Positions 19,227 to 31,576 of a stretch of 64,000 nucleotides of DNA are shown one piece after another; the first letter of the stretch is position 1; the number at the start of each line of letters is the position of its first letter. Made by a program: the position numbers and the translations under genes. The notes beneath the pieces were generated by a model that was not told the origin of the DNA, ran no database searches, and was given only the letters and a program-made list of their open reading frames with translations. Source of the stretch: Stutzerimonas kirkiae (lineage in GTDB: Bacteria; Pseudomonadota; Gammaproteobacteria; Pseudomonadales; Pseudomonadaceae); contig NZ_QJUO01000004.1 of assembly GCF_004327335.1 (NCBI RefSeq), positions 106,813-170,812 of the forward strand, given 5' to 3'.

Positions 19227-19835
19227 TTACAACTGCACGCCAGAGAACGACATGAAGCCCAGCGACATCAGGCCGACGGTGATGAAGGTGATACCCAGCC
19301 CCCGCAGGCCGGCCGGAACGTCGCTGTACTTGAGCTTTTCCCGGATAGCCGCCAGCAGCACGATGGCCAGCGCCCAGGAAATGCCCGAGCCGAGGCCGTA
19401 GACCACGCTCTCGGTGAAGTTGTAGTCGCGCTCGACCATGAACAGCGTGCCGCCGAAGATCGCGCAGTGCACGGTGATCAGCGGCAGGAAGATGCCCAGG
19501 GCGTGGTGCAGCGCCGGCACGTACTTGTCCATGAGCATTTCCATGATCTGCACCACGGCGGCGATCAGGCCGATGTAGCAGATCAGGCCGAGGAAGCTCA
19601 GGTCGATCTCGGGCAGGCCGGCCCAGGCCAGCGCACCGTCCTTGAGCATGTAGGTGTAGAGCAGGTTGTTCAGCGGCACGGTGATGACCTGCACCACCAC
19701 CACGGTGATGCCGAGCATCAGCGCGGTTTCCACCTTCTTGGAGATCGCCAGGAAGGTACACATGCCGAGGAAGAACGCCAGCGCCATGTTCTCGACGAAC
19801 ACCGCCCGGACGAACAGGCTGATGTAATGCTCCAT
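19227..19835 (-). CDS. nqrE: Na+-NQR subunit E
   Basis: A 202-residue integral membrane protein starting [19 protein letters not shown], with six predicted helices and the RnfA/NqrE family Cys-bearing segments [12 protein letters not shown] and HCAIFGG. With NqrD it binds the intramembrane iron centre between NqrF and the NqrBC flavins. Start shares a base with the nqrD stop. Confidence 0.96.
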   Translation of the reverse strand: MEHYISLFVRAVFVENMALAFFLGMCTFLAISKKVETALMLGITVVVVQVITVPLNNLLYTYMLKDGALAWAGLPEIDLSFLGLICYIGLIAAVVQIMEMLMDKYVPALHHALGIFLPLITVHCAIFGGTLFMVERDYNFTESVVYGLGSGISWALAIVLLAAIREKLKYSDVPAGLRGLGITFITVGLMSLGFMSFSGVQL

Positions 19836-20503
19836 CAGTAGGCCTCCTTGCTGGAAACCTGTGGCGCCATCTTGTACTCGGCCTTCTCCACCTGGCCTTT
19901 CTTCCAGCTACGCAGGCCCCAGATGAACAGGCCGATCAGGAAGAACGCCGAAGGTGGCAGCAGCAGCAGACCGTTGGGCATATACCAGCCACCCTCCTTG
20001 AGCAGCGGCAGTATCTCGAAGCCGAGCAGCTTGCCGGAGCCGAGCAGTTCGCGCACCACGCCCAGGGCGATCAGCATCGCGCTGTAGCCCAGGCCGTTGC
20101 CCAGGCCGTCGAAGAACGACAGCACCGGTGGGTTCTGCATGGCGAACGCCTCGGCGCGGCCCATGACGATGCAGTTGGTGATGATCAGGCCGACGAACAC
20201 CGACAGTTGCTTGCTCACATCGAAGGCATAGGCCTTGAGGAACTGGTCGATGACGATCACCAGCGAGGCGATGATCACCACCTGGGCGATCATGCGGATC
20301 GAACTGGGGATCTGCGAACGGATCATCGAGATGAAGAAGCTGGAAAACGCCGTCGTCAACGTCAGGCCGATGGACATGACGATGGCGGTGTTCAGGCTGG
20401 AAGTGACGGCCAGCGCCGAACAGATACCGAGAATCTGCAATCCGATGGGGTTGTTGTTGAAGATCGGATTGAACAGAACCTCCTTGATGGTCGGGTGTGC
20501 CAT
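19835..20503 (-). CDS. nqrD: Na+-NQR subunit D
   Basis: A 222-residue RnfE/NqrD family membrane protein beginning [19 protein letters not shown]. It has six hydrophobic helices and conserved Cys in ILGICSAL and [15 protein letters not shown]. The start at 20503 follows an AGGCTTG spacer two bases after the nqrC stop. Longer in-frame translation upstream is only out-of-frame nqrC sequence. Confidence 0.96.
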   Translation of the reverse strand: MAHPTIKEVLFNPIFNNNPIGLQILGICSALAVTSSLNTAIVMSIGLTLTTAFSSFFISMIRSQIPSSIRMIAQVVIIASLVIVIDQFLKAYAFDVSKQLSVFVGLIITNCIVMGRAEAFAMQNPPVLSFFDGLGNGLGYSAMLIALGVVRELLGSGKLLGFEILPLLKEGGWYMPNGLLLLPPSAFFLIGLFIWGLRSWKKGQVEKAEYKMAPQVSSKEAY

Positions 20504-20505
20504 GT

Positions 20506-21294
20506 TCAAGCCTCCCCAGCGCGAAGATTGGTGATGAATGGGCCGAAACCGTTCTCGCCCAGCCAGAATTCCAGCAGGTGTGTGACGCCGTTGCTGGTCA
20601 GGGTCGCGCCGGCCAGCGCATCGACCTGGTGAATGGCATCCGGGCTCTGCGGGTTGACGCCGCCCTTGACCACACGCACGGCCACCTGCTGCTGCTCGTC
20701 GAAGACCTTCTTGCCCGGCCACTGGGCTACCCAGCGCGGGTTATCGACTTCGCCGCCCATGCCGGGGGTCTCGCCATGCTGGTAGAAGCCGAAACCGGTG
20801 ACGGTATTGAGGTCGCCCTTGAGCGCCATGAAACCGTACATGGTCGACCACAGTCCATAGCCGCGCACCGGCAGGATCAGTGTATCGAGTTGCCCTTCGC
20901 GCTCGATCAGGTAGACCGTGGAATAGTGCTCGCGGCGGTTGATCGAGGCGATGTCCTGGGCATCCGGCAGGGCGCTGGAAAGACGGCTGTCCTTGGCCGC
21001 GGCCAGTGGGTCGAAGGTTTCCGGGTCCTGTTCGTCGCTGAACTGGCCGGTGCGCAGGTCGACCACCCTGGCGACGATGCGCTTATCGTACAGGGCGCGG
21101 ATCTCGTCGCCGGACATGCCCGGCTGGCTGAGGCCGGCAATCGCGAGGATGCTGCGCTGCTTGTCCAGTAGCCGGTTGGCCTGCTGGATCGGTTTCAGCG
21201 CCACGGCGGCACCGGCCACCAGCACCGAGCAGACCAGGCAGATCAGCAGCGCCACGACCAGCGTGCGCGTGGTGGTTTCCTTGTGATTAGACAT
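20506..21294 (-). CDS. nqrC: Na+-NQR subunit C
   Basis: A 262-residue protein with one N-terminal membrane helix ([20 protein letters not shown]) and a periplasmic FMN-binding domain. The flavinylation motif is in [15 protein letters not shown] near residue 225, where ApbE attaches FMN to the second Thr. The [13 protein letters not shown] segment is typical of NqrC. It overlaps nqrB by eight bases. Confidence 0.96.
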   Translation of the reverse strand: MSNHKETTTRTLVVALLICLVCSVLVAGAAVALKPIQQANRLLDKQRSILAIAGLSQPGMSGDEIRALYDKRIVARVVDLRTGQFSDEQDPETFDPLAAAKDSRLSSALPDAQDIASINRREHYSTVYLIEREGQLDTLILPVRGYGLWSTMYGFMALKGDLNTVTGFGFYQHGETPGMGGEVDNPRWVAQWPGKKVFDEQQQVAVRVVKGGVNPQSPDAIHQVDALAGATLTSNGVTHLLEFWLGENGFGPFITNLRAGEA

Positions 21295-22498
21295 TGCGCG
21301 CCAGCCTCCGCTTGATGTTGGCCTGAACGACGAAATGGTCGATCAGCGGTGCACACAGGTTGGCGAAGAGGATGGCCAGCATCATGCCTTCAGGGAAGGC
21401 CGGGTTGACCACGCGAATCAGCACCACCATCACACCGATGAGGATGCCGAACACCCATTTGCCGGTATTGGTCATGGACGCCGACACCGGGTCGGTGGCC
21501 ATGAAGATCATGCCGAAGGCGAAACCACCGACGACCAGGTGCCAGTACCAGGGCATGGCGAACAGCGGGTTGCTGTCGGAACCGATCAGGTTGAACAGGC
21601 TGCTCAGGGCGACCATGCCGATCATCACGCCGGCGACGATGCGCCAGGAGGCGATCTTGGTCAGCAACAGCACCGCGCCGCCGAGCAGGATCGCCAGGGT
21701 TCCGGTTTCGCCGATGGAGCCAGGCATCAGGCCGATGAACGCGTCCGTCCAGCTCAGGCCGCCTTGCAGCAACCCATCGATACCCGATGAGTGGGCAACG
21801 CTCAGCGCCGTGGCGCCGGCGAAGCCGTCCACAGCGGTCCACACCGCATCACCGGAAATCTGCGCCGGATAGGCGAAGAACAGGAAGGCACGGCCGGTCA
21901 GCGCCGGGTTGAGGAAGTTCTTGCCGGTACCGCCGAACACTTCCTTGCCCAGCACCACGCCGAAGGTGATGCCCAGCGCCACCTGCCACAGCGGGATGCT
22001 CGGCGGCAGGATCAGCGCGAACAGTACCGAAGTGACGAAGAAGCCTTCATTGATCTCATGCCGGCGGATCGAAGCGAACAGCACTTCCCAGAAGCCACCG
22101 ACGATGAAGGTCACCGCGTAGATCGGCAGGAACCAGGAGGCGCCCTGGACGAAGTTGTCCCACAGGCTGTTGGGGTCGAAGCCCGCCAGCGAACCGATCA
22201 GCGCGAAGCGCCAGCCCTCCTGCAGCGACAGCAGCTCGGGGTTCTGCGCGAACACCAGGTTGGCCTGGTAGCCGGTGTTCCACATGCCGAAGAACATCGC
22301 CGGGAAGGTGCACAGCCAGACGGTGATCATCATGCGTTTGAGATCGATACCGTCGCGTACGTGCGCGGTGGTCCTGGTCACGCTGCCCGGGCGATAGAGG
22401 AACGTATCCAGCGCCTCGTAGAGGGCGTAGAACTTCTCGTACTTGCCACCCTTGTCGAAGTGGTGCTCGATCCTGTCGAGGAATGCGCGAATACCCAT
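21287..22498 (-). CDS. nqrB: Na+-NQR subunit B
   Basis: The main Na+-translocating membrane subunit, 403 residues with about ten helices. The covalent FMN site lies in [13 protein letters not shown]. Quinone is thought to bind at the NqrA-NqrB interface. The N-terminus ([23 protein letters not shown]) matches known NqrB. It follows nqrA by three bases. Confidence 0.96.
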   Translation of the reverse strand: MGIRAFLDRIEHHFDKGGKYEKFYALYEALDTFLYRPGSVTRTTAHVRDGIDLKRMMITVWLCTFPAMFFGMWNTGYQANLVFAQNPELLSLQEGWRFALIGSLAGFDPNSLWDNFVQGASWFLPIYAVTFIVGGFWEVLFASIRRHEINEGFFVTSVLFALILPPSIPLWQVALGITFGVVLGKEVFGGTGKNFLNPALTGRAFLFFAYPAQISGDAVWTAVDGFAGATALSVAHSSGIDGLLQGGLSWTDAFIGLMPGSIGETGTLAILLGGAVLLLTKIASWRIVAGVMIGMVALSSLFNLIGSDSNPLFAMPWYWHLVVGGFAFGMIFMATDPVSASMTNTGKWVFGILIGVMVVLIRVVNPAFPEGMMLAILFANLCAPLIDHFVVQANIKRRLARNV

Positions 22499-22501
22499 GG
22501 A

Positions 22502-23854
<1,353 letters not shown>

Positions 23855-23887
23855 TTAATTTAGAAAGTTTTTTGAGTTCGGCAGGCC

Positions 23888-23916
23888 GGCACAGAAACCG
23901 CTTGGCGGTTTGTGCC
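23888..23916 (-). promoter_or_regulatory. Hairpin in the presumed nqrA 5' leader
   Basis: GGCACAGAAACCGC at 23888-23901 can pair with GCGGTTTGTGCC at 23905-23916, with a two-base bulge and a three-base loop. It lies about 50-80 bases upstream of the nqrA start, inside the leader implied by the -10 at 23968-23973. Its function is unknown; it could influence leader stability or regulation. Confidence 0.4.
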
Positions 23917-23967
23917 CATACATACATGTGCGACTTATTGACGCGAACCCAGATTAAAATCCGCACG

Positions 23968-23973
23968 ATTATA
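23968..23973 (-). promoter_or_regulatory. Perfect sigma70-type -10 (TATAAT) for the nqr operon
   Basis: On the minus strand the sequence reads CTCTATAATCG, an exact -10 hexamer in an AT-rich pocket about 130 bases upstream of nqrA. No good -35 is present at 16-18 bases, so an activator or extended recognition may be needed. The region 23840-24130 has no gene. Confidence 0.45.
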
Positions 23974-24132
23974 GAGGCCGCCTACCTTGGCTGACCACCC
24001 AAGTCTTTTCGATTTATGTCTCGAACCCCCTCGTCCGCTCCGGCTAGCCCATTGATTAGGCAGGAAAATCACAGCCAGGGGCAGCAGTGGAGCGTATGGG
24101 GGCAATCCGGGCGAACGCCGGCCCCTGAAAGG

Positions 24133-24160
24133 CGCGGCGGGAGCCGAGGCTCCCGCCGCG
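24133..24160 (-). terminator. Strong hairpin downstream of the GAPDH gene
   Basis: CGCGGCGGGAGCC at 24133-24145 pairs perfectly with GGCTCCCGCCGCG at 24148-24160. It starts 18 bases past the stop codon of the minus-strand gap-like gene and is followed on that strand by the short pyrimidine run CCTTTC. Likely a transcription terminator, with a weak T-tract. Confidence 0.6.
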
Positions 24161-24177
24161 TATTCAACGAAGGGGGA

Positions 24178-25629
24178 TCAACGCGGGAAAGCCGGAGGGT
24201 TGACACCTGCCATGTCTTCCATGACGCGAACCACCTGGCAGCTATAGCCGAATTCGTTGTCGTACCAGACGTACAGCACGACCCGGTTGTCACTGCAGAT
24301 GGTGGCTTCGGCATCGACCACGCCGGCATGCCGGGAGCCCACGAAATCCGTTGAAACAACTTCCTGCGAATTGACGAAGTCGATCTGCTTGTGCAGCTCG
24401 GAGTGCATGGCCACCTGGCGCAGGTACTCGTTGACCTCCTCGCGGCTGGTGGCCTTCTCCAGGTTCAGGTTGAGGATGGCCATGGACACGTTCGGCGTCG
24501 GCACGCGGATGGCGTTGCCGGTCAGCTTGCCCTTGAGCACCGGCAGCGCCTTGGCGGCGGCGGTGGCCGCACCGGTCTCGGTGATGACCATGTTCAACGC
24601 GGCACTGCGACCACGACGGCTGCCCTTGTGGAAGTTGTCGATCAGGTTCTGGTCGTTGGTGTAGGAGTGCACGGTCTCGACGTGACCGTTGACGATGCCG
24701 TACTGGTCATTGATCGCCTTGAGCACCGGCACGATGGCATTGGTCGTACAGGACGCGGCGGAGATGATCTTGTCATCGGCGCTGATGTCCTGGTGGTTGA
24801 TGCCGTGCACGATGTTCTTCAGCTCACCCTTGCCCGGCGCGGTCAGTACCACGCGGGACACGCCCGGGCACTTGAGGTGCTGGCCCAGGCCTTCGGCATC
24901 GCGCCACTTGCCGGTGTTGTCCACCAGCAGGGCGTTGTCGATACCGTACTGGGTGTAATCCACCGAGGCGGGGTCGTTGGAGTAGATCACCTGGATCAGG
25001 CTGCCGTTGGCAGTGATGGTGTTGCTTTCCTCATCGACGACGATGGTGCCGTCGAACGGACCGTGCACAGAGTCGCGGCGCAGCAGGCTGGCACGCTTGG
25101 CCAGGTCGTTGTCGGCCCCTTTGCGCACGACGATCGCACGCAGGCGCAGGCCGTCGCCACCGCCGGTCTTGGCGATCAGGATACGCGCCAGCAGGCGGCC
25201 AATGCGGCCGAAGCCGTAGAGCACGACATCGGTGCCCTTGCGGGCGCCGGAGACATTGCGCTTGTCGGTGATATCGGCCAGTTCGTCACGCACGAACTGC
25301 TCGAGGCTGCGCCCCCCAGCCTGCTCCTTGAACTTGCCGACCAGCTTGCCCAGGTCGATGGAGGCCGCGCCCAGGTTCAGCTCGCTCATGGTCTTGAGCG
25401 TCTGGTAGGTTTCGTGGACCGACAGTTCGGCCTCGTCGGTCTGGCGGTGGCGGGCGAACCGGTGCGCCTTGAGGATGGCGATCACCGAACGGTTGATAAG
25501 GCCACGACCGTAGATGGAAGTCACCACATTGTTGTTGCGATACAGCTGGCCGATCAGCGGAATCATCGCTTCGGCAAGGGCTTCTCGATCAATCCATTCA
25601 CCAAGACACTGGTCGGGCTTCTGAGTCAC
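24178..25629 (-). CDS. Glyceraldehyde-3-phosphate dehydrogenase, long form
   Basis: A 483-residue GAPDH-family enzyme. An N-terminal extension of about 125 residues precedes the NAD(P) Rossmann motif VLYGFGRIGRLLARI, and the catalytic cysteine is in SAASCTTNAIVPVLKAI near residue 290. The late WYDNEFGYSCQVVRVMEDM closes the fold. Classical glycolytic GAPDH has about 335 residues, so this is the longer class found next to nqr in pseudomonads. Its metabolic direction cannot be read from sequence. It starts ATGACTCAGAAG at 25629; neighbours suggest a single-gene transcript. Confidence 0.92.
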   Translation of the reverse strand: MTQKPDQCLGEWIDREALAEAMIPLIGQLYRNNNVVTSIYGRGLINRSVIAILKAHRFARHRQTDEAELSVHETYQTLKTMSELNLGAASIDLGKLVGKFKEQAGGRSLEQFVRDELADITDKRNVSGARKGTDVVLYGFGRIGRLLARILIAKTGGGDGLRLRAIVVRKGADNDLAKRASLLRRDSVHGPFDGTIVVDEESNTITANGSLIQVIYSNDPASVDYTQYGIDNALLVDNTGKWRDAEGLGQHLKCPGVSRVVLTAPGKGELKNIVHGINHQDISADDKIISAASCTTNAIVPVLKAINDQYGIVNGHVETVHSYTNDQNLIDNFHKGSRRGRSAALNMVITETGAATAAAKALPVLKGKLTGNAIRVPTPNVSMAILNLNLEKATSREEVNEYLRQVAMHSELHKQIDFVNSQEVVSTDFVGSRHAGVVDAEATICSDNRVVLYVWYDNEFGYSCQVVRVMEDMAGVNPPAFPR

Positions 25630-25973
25630 GGGCTGTTCCTTCCAACATGTAGGGGCTTAGAAAAGGGGCTACATTATGCCGGTGCGCCCCGGCCCCGGCA
25701 ATCCACGTCATTGCCATACTCGGGCTCTCGGCCCATGCACGGTCGAGAGCCGGAAAGAGCGCCGGAAGGCTGGACGAACGAGCGTGGCCGCCGGTGTTTT
25801 CGTCCAGCACCCCAACCTCCAGCGCCGTTACCGAAGCACCTTGCGCTGGGTCACGACATAGCCCGACATCCCGGCCGCCACTGGCCGGCCAAGAGCAGCC
25901 ACGCCGGCATGCATCACGGGAACAGGCCCGAGGTGCGTGAGCACCTGCGGGCCCTGGGGTCATGGAGGGAACT
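25630..25973. repeat. Intergenic region with GGAGGCT-type element, copy 2
   Basis: The gap upstream of the GAPDH gene contains, at about 25740-25835, a near repeat of the 4730-4820 element: GGAAGGCTGGACGAACGAG, a middle ending CCGGTGTTTTCGTCCAG, then CCTCCAGCGCCGTTACC. The rest carries no credible gene. Confidence 0.55.
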
Positions 25974-26171
25974 TCAGGAGGTTTTCTCGTCGTTACCGGA
26001 GTCTTCACGCTCCACCACGGCGGTCAGCGCCTCGATCACCTCGCAGGCGACCGCACGCTTCTGCAACGGCAGACCGAGAAAGGCATCGATGACGTCCTTC
26101 TCCTGAAGGTACAAGTCGTCGTCCGAGACGACGGGGGGATCGATTATCTGTTTGATGGTCTTGTCTCCCAT
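25974..26171 (-). CDS. Small hypothetical protein (65 aa)
   Basis: A 65-residue acidic frame beginning MGDKTIKQIIDPP. Its composition looks like a real soluble protein (DDDLYLQEKDVIDAFLG, KRAVACEVIEALTAVVERED) rather than a shadow of another frame. No clear Shine-Dalgarno is visible before 26171 and I do not recognise the family. It is divergent from the 52-residue gene at 26447 across an AT-rich region with a palindrome. Confidence 0.45.
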   Translation of the reverse strand: MGDKTIKQIIDPPVVSDDDLYLQEKDVIDAFLGLPLQKRAVACEVIEALTAVVEREDSGNDEKTS

Positions 26172-26364
26172 TCAGCACAAGCCCTGTGGCCCACGGCAGG
26201 GCCAGTGGCGGGCCTGATGTTCATCGGAAGCCTGCACATGCCCTGCTTGCCATCCACCCACAGCAATCCGGCTGACTGTAAGCGGTGGCGACATGACGCG
26301 CGCAGGCGGCGCGCTCTTGCATGACATCCACGAATCGCATGCCCATCCATATTAACCGCTAATT

Positions 26365-26376
26365 CATAAATTTATG
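26365..26376. promoter_or_regulatory. AT-rich palindrome CATAAATTTATG between divergent small genes
   Basis: A perfect 12-bp palindrome in a strongly AT-rich stretch (about 26340-26402) inside otherwise GC-rich DNA. A second palindromic core, TTAATTAA, lies about 10 bases further on. The position 70 bases upstream of the 52-residue gene and 190 bases upstream of the 65-residue gene fits a promoter/operator region. The regulator is unknown. Confidence 0.35.
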
Positions 26377-26446
26377 TAATATCCGATTAATTAAAATTCA
26401 CTATCCAAGCAAACAAGACCGGAACCCCACCGAGCAAGGAGGCCCC

Positions 26447-26605
26447 ATGCACAGGGAACAGGAGCACAGGAATCGCAGCCGCGCACTGGACTGGCAGACC
26501 ATGGAAGCGCTGGACAAGCTGATCGCGCAGGTACGCAGCCCCCAGGCACGCCAGCGCCTCGAGAAACAGAAAGCTCGTATACAGGCTCGACTGAAAGAGT
26601 TCTGA
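26447..26605 (+). CDS. Small basic hypothetical protein (52 aa)
   Basis: Reading from ATG 26447 gives 52 residues starting MHREQEHRNRSRALDWQ and ending RIQARLKEF before TGA. A strong Shine-Dalgarno, AAGGAGG, lies six bases before the start. The protein is very rich in Arg, Gln, Lys and Glu and likely helical, without membrane segments. I do not recognise it; a small regulatory or nucleic-acid-binding role is possible. The AT-rich upstream region offers a promoter. Confidence 0.65.
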   Translation: MHREQEHRNRSRALDWQTMEALDKLIAQVRSPQARQRLEKQKARIQARLKEF

Positions 26606-27816
<1,211 letters not shown>

Positions 27817-27817
<1 letters not shown>

Positions 27818-27920
27818 CTGGAGGCTGGAGGCTGGAGGCTGGAGGCTGGACGGACAGTCTGCGCATCAGCGCCAATACCCGCTCAAGCGCTTCCTGCTTT
27901 TTTCGTCCAGCCTCCAGCGC
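27817..27920. repeat. GCTGGAG heptamer array and palindromic partner
   Basis: Starting on the last base of the fdx stop codon are four perfect GCTGGAG heptamers and a fifth ending in C (27817-27851). About 50 bases later TTCGTCCAGCCTCCAGCGCT (27901-27920) is their reverse complement, so a long hairpin can form. This is the best copy of the GGAGGCT family, and like the GCTGCAA array it abuts a stop codon. Confidence 0.75.
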
Positions 27921-27984
27921 TCTTATCGGCTCTTCCGCTCTTCCTTGCAGCTTCTGGCTTCCAGCAGCTTTCCGACTCTCCCTC

Positions 27985-29853
27985 CTACACCTGCACGATC
28001 ACCGGCCCATCGTCATCCCCGCCGATCTGGCGCAACTGCCGGGTCAGCTCATGCCCCTCGCCCAGCATCAACGCATTGCGCAGGCTCTGGATGATGCGGC
28101 TGGCATAACCCAGGTCGTTCATCAGCGAACTGGTCTGCAGGCCGTCCAGATCGCCCGTCCGCACGGCGTCGAACAGGCGCTTGCGGAAGGCCGCGTCGAA
28201 ACTGGCGGCATGCTCGTCCAGCCATTGCAGGCGATCGCGCCAGAGCTCGTCGGGCAGGTCGGAATGGTTCAGGCTGCGAATCTCGCGCAACGCCTCCAGC
28301 AGGTGACGCCGCAGCTCCACATAGGCCACGCGAATCGGCGACTCTTCGTTACGCAGGTGCTGGCCCAGGTTTTTCTGCAGATGCTTGGCATCCTTGACCG
28401 CATCCACCAGTTGCAGGGCCGCCACCTGGCAGCGCATCCAGAAATCCTGGTGCTCTTCGTCCAGCGGCACATCCAGCCGGCCCATGAACGTCAGCAGGTC
28501 GCCATAGACACCCTTGATATGACGCTGGTAGAGGCGCTCGGCATCCAGTGACTGCGGGTCAGGGGGCGCCTTCATCAGCGCGGAATCGGGCTTGCCCCGC
28601 TGGAACAGTTGCTCGACAGGCAGGAAGATCGCGTGGCAGATCACCTCCACGCTCAACCGCTCCAGATGCTGCAACTCCTGCGCCACCGCGCTGGCGGCGG
28701 CATCGGCGGAATCCAGCGCGCGCTCGTTGAGATAGCGTGCGCGGGTACGCGGCTCCCGGTCATCGTCATGATCCAGCTCGGTGATCAGCACCACCGGCTC
28801 CTGGCGATCGGGCAACAGGCGTTCCAGCAGGCGCACCAGTTGCGGCTGCCAGGGCCAGAACAGCAGCACCCCGATGCCGTTGAACAGGGTATGGAACAGC
28901 GCCAACTGGATCAGTGCATTGCCGCCCAGCCCGAACGGCTCGACCAGCCAGGTCACCAGCCAGGCCAGCGGCGACAGCAGCAGCATGGCCAGCAGCGCGG
29001 TCAGCACGTTGAACAGCACATGCGCCAGGGCCAGTCGCTGACCGCTGCGATTACCGCCCAGGGAGCCGACGAAGGCGGTGGTGACGCTGCTGCCGACGTT
29101 GGAGCCGATGGCGATCGCCAGGCTCTGCCACAGCTCGACCTGCCCACCGGCCAGGGCCGCCAGGGTCAGCATCAGTGCGGCATGGCTCGATTGCAGCACC
29201 ACGGTGATCAGCAAGCCGGCGGTGAAGAACAGCAACTGCCCGTAGAGCCCTTCCACGTGCCGGCCACTCATGTCCAGGCCATCGCCGAAACTGGAAAATC
29301 CTTCCTTGATCTGGTCGATACCCAGGAAGATGAAGGCAATACCCAGCACGATGCGCCCTGCCGCCTTCCCTTTCGGCCCAGTGAAGCTGGCCAGCACCCC
29401 GAACACCAGCAGCGGCAGCGCCAACGGGCTCAGGCTCAGGTTCTGCCCGGCCAGGGCCAGCAGCCAGATGCCGCTGGTGGCGCCAAGGTTGGCACCGAAC
29501 AGAATGGCCACGCCACCGGCGAGCTGGATCAGCCCGGTACTGATGAACGCGATGGTCAACAACGATACCAGGGTGCTCGACTGCAGCAGCATGGTGCCAC
29601 CGATACCGAACAGCAGCCCCTTGAAGGGTGTAGAGGTGCTGCGCGCGAGAATCTGCTCGAGCTTGCCGCCCGCCAGGTCACGCAGGCCCTCCTCCAGGCA
29701 TTGCATGCCGAACAGGAACAACGCCAGGCCCGCACAGAGCTGCAACCAGCCGGGGCTGGACCAGAATGACCAGGACAGCAGGGAAATGCCCAGCAGCGGC
29801 AGGAAAATTTTCAGGTATTTGTTATTCAAGGCGAAAGCTTCATCGAATTGCAA
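27985..29853 (-). CDS. Na+/phosphate symporter-family protein with PhoU-like domain
   Basis: A 622-residue inner-membrane protein. Two inverted Na_Pi_cotrans repeats carry the QSS motifs (LLQSSTLVS near residue 92 and VLQSSHAAL near 218) within about nine to ten helices. A cytoplasmic helical C-terminal region of about 270 residues resembles PhoU. Homologues (NptA, YjbB) move phosphate with Na+, in YjbB's case outward. The phoBR genes lie in this window, but no operon link or Pho box was seen. It is followed by the fdx gene in convergent orientation. Confidence 0.85.
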   Translation of the reverse strand: MQFDEAFALNNKYLKIFLPLLGISLLSWSFWSSPGWLQLCAGLALFLFGMQCLEEGLRDLAGGKLEQILARSTSTPFKGLLFGIGGTMLLQSSTLVSLLTIAFISTGLIQLAGGVAILFGANLGATSGIWLLALAGQNLSLSPLALPLLVFGVLASFTGPKGKAAGRIVLGIAFIFLGIDQIKEGFSSFGDGLDMSGRHVEGLYGQLLFFTAGLLITVVLQSSHAALMLTLAALAGGQVELWQSLAIAIGSNVGSSVTTAFVGSLGGNRSGQRLALAHVLFNVLTALLAMLLLSPLAWLVTWLVEPFGLGGNALIQLALFHTLFNGIGVLLFWPWQPQLVRLLERLLPDRQEPVVLITELDHDDDREPRTRARYLNERALDSADAAASAVAQELQHLERLSVEVICHAIFLPVEQLFQRGKPDSALMKAPPDPQSLDAERLYQRHIKGVYGDLLTFMGRLDVPLDEEHQDFWMRCQVAALQLVDAVKDAKHLQKNLGQHLRNEESPIRVAYVELRRHLLEALREIRSLNHSDLPDELWRDRLQWLDEHAASFDAAFRKRLFDAVRTGDLDGLQTSSLMNDLGYASRIIQSLRNALMLGEGHELTRQLRQIGGDDDGPVIVQV

Positions 29854-29924
29854 AGAACGAAGCCTACGCTACTCGGTTGCCCGCAGGAAGATGGCCAATA
29901 GCCATTCACAGGGTGATCGCGCCA

Positions 29925-30035
29925 CGCGCTGGAGCCACCGGAAAGAACACGGGAAAGCGGGAGATCGAATGGCAACGCACGGCAATCCGTGCTCTCCGTC
30001 CAGCCATCCAGCCTCCAGAGCCGTTACCGGGCGGG
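29925..30035. repeat. GGAGGCT-type element, degenerate copy
   Basis: The gap between the phosphate-transporter-like gene and the HPP gene has CTGGAGCCACCGGAAAGAAC and, about 75 bases on, CCAGCCATCCAGCCTCCAG followed by GCCGTTACC. This is the same ending as the copy near 25830. Confidence 0.45.
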
Positions 30036-30040
30036 CCGCT

Positions 30041-31186
30041 TCAATCCGGAATAACAGCGCCCTGCAGCCAGTTGCGATAGAGCGCGGCGATCAGGTCGGT
30101 CTGCGTCAGCATACCCACCAGGCGCCCCTCTGCATCGGTCACGGGCAGGCAGTGCAGGCCGTCATCGCAGAGCATGGAAACCAGTTCGACCATATGGGTG
30201 TCCTCGCGCGCCGCGATGGCCGGCGTGGTCATTACCGAACGCAGCTTGGTGCCACGCAAGTAACGTAGCTGGCCGAAGCTCAGGCGCCCCTGCCGAGGCT
30301 GGAAGTGCTTGAGCAGATCGACCAGGGTGACAATCCCCAGCAGCCTGCCGCTGCCCTCCTCGACCACCGGCATGGCCCGCAAGCGATGCTCCTTGAGTTG
30401 ACGCCAGGCCTGCTCGATAAAGGTGTCGGGCGTGCCGTGCAGCACATCCCGCGACATGATCTCGGCGGCCAGCACCTCGCCCATGCTGCGCCGCAACGCA
30501 TGCTTCTCGGTCTGCCGGATCAACCGGGCCAGGTCCTCCCGCGTGACATCGACATGACTGCCGAACTCGTCGAGGGCACGTTCGATATCATCCTGGCTGG
30601 GGCTGTTGCGCTCGGCCGGCGACGGATCGGCGGTCTGGTGGGGATGCTTGCGCCCGGGCCAGGCACGCGGGTAGGTGTGCCCGGTCAGGTTGTTGTAGAG
30701 CAGCGCGAGCGCGATCAACAGCAACGAGTTGAACATCACCGTATAGGTCAGCTCGAAACCGACCTGCTGGGCCTGGGCGCTGCTGATGCTGGCGACCAGC
30801 ACCAGGGCACCGCCCGGGGGATGCAGGCAGCGCAGCCAGAACTGCCCCAGCAGCGTCAGGGCGATCGCCAGCACCGCCGCCAGCACCGGAGCCAAGCCAC
30901 TGTGCCCCAGCGCTTCGCCGACCAGGGTGGCCAGCACACTGCCGGCCAGTACCGACCAGGGCTGGGAAAAGGTACTGGACGGCGCGCAGAACAGCACCAC
31001 CGCCGAAGCTCCCGCCGGCGCGATGACCAGCAGCGCCACCGGCATGCCGAACAGCCAACTGCCCAGCGACAGCACCAGCGCGACACCGAGGGAGGCACCG
31101 CAGAGGGCCCGCAGCCATTCGCGCGGGTGTGCCGCCTGCACATCGGGGAAGAATGATCTGAACCAGTCGAGCAGAGCTGTCGGCAT
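30041..31186 (-). CDS. HPP-family membrane protein with CBS domain pair
   Basis: A 381-residue protein. An N-terminal HPP domain of four or five helices has the name-giving RCLHPPGGALVL near residue 110, and a pair of C-terminal CBS domains starts around residue 240 (EIMSRDVLHGTPDTF and RSVMTTPAIAAREDTH). HPP proteins have been linked to nitrite transport in plants and cyanobacteria; CBS pairs sense adenine nucleotides. The start at 31186 follows AAAGGA, and longer in-frame starts are rejected. Its neighbour nnrS encourages a nitrogen-oxide-related guess, but that is inference. Confidence 0.82.
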   Translation of the reverse strand: MPTALLDWFRSFFPDVQAAHPREWLRALCGASLGVALVLSLGSWLFGMPVALLVIAPAGASAVVLFCAPSSTFSQPWSVLAGSVLATLVGEALGHSGLAPVLAAVLAIALTLLGQFWLRCLHPPGGALVLVASISSAQAQQVGFELTYTVMFNSLLLIALALLYNNLTGHTYPRAWPGRKHPHQTADPSPAERNSPSQDDIERALDEFGSHVDVTREDLARLIRQTEKHALRRSMGEVLAAEIMSRDVLHGTPDTFIEQAWRQLKEHRLRAMPVVEEGSGRLLGIVTLVDLLKHFQPRQGRLSFGQLRYLRGTKLRSVMTTPAIAAREDTHMVELVSMLCDDGLHCLPVTDAEGRLVGMLTQTDLIAALYRNWLQGAVIPD

Positions 31187-31576
31187 GAAGGGTCCTTTCC
31201 GGGATATCCGTATAGGCGCCCGGATACGACAAAACGTCGCATGGGGCACAGCCCGCGCATTGTCGACAAGGAGAAAAAACAACTCAAATAAATACTTTTT
31301 GCCGTTCAGTGCAATTTATTTGATGGAAACGATCAGGGAGAGGATTGCCGTGCGCCTTCATCACAGGGCAGTTCGCGGACAGGCCTGTTCCCATCAAAAA
31401 TTGCCCCTTTGCTTTAAAAAACTTTCAGGGCGCGGGTCGTTCGGGGCGGGGCAGTGCGAGCGGATTGACAATAATGTGCCTGGTTCCAGGATCGTGCAGC
31501 GTGATCTCGGGCTCATCGCCCTTGTGCGAATGCCTGCTGGCGGAACGGACCACCCCATAACGGTATTCGACCGTGG
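31187..31576. other. Intergenic region with partial mosaic repeat
   Basis: AT-rich just upstream of the HPP gene (31260-31330), giving a probable promoter without clear boxes. Bases about 31440-31560 are a partial copy of the mosaic repeat: GGGGCAGTGCGAGCGGATTG, GCCTGGTTCCAGGATCGTGC, CTCGGGCTCATCGCCCTTGT. No gene is supported. Confidence 0.5.

Noticed and set aside
31316..31336. TTGATGGAAACGATCAG as an Fnr-type site
   Set aside because: The half-sites are separated by seven bases instead of four, and no gene start lies suitably downstream on the plus strand.
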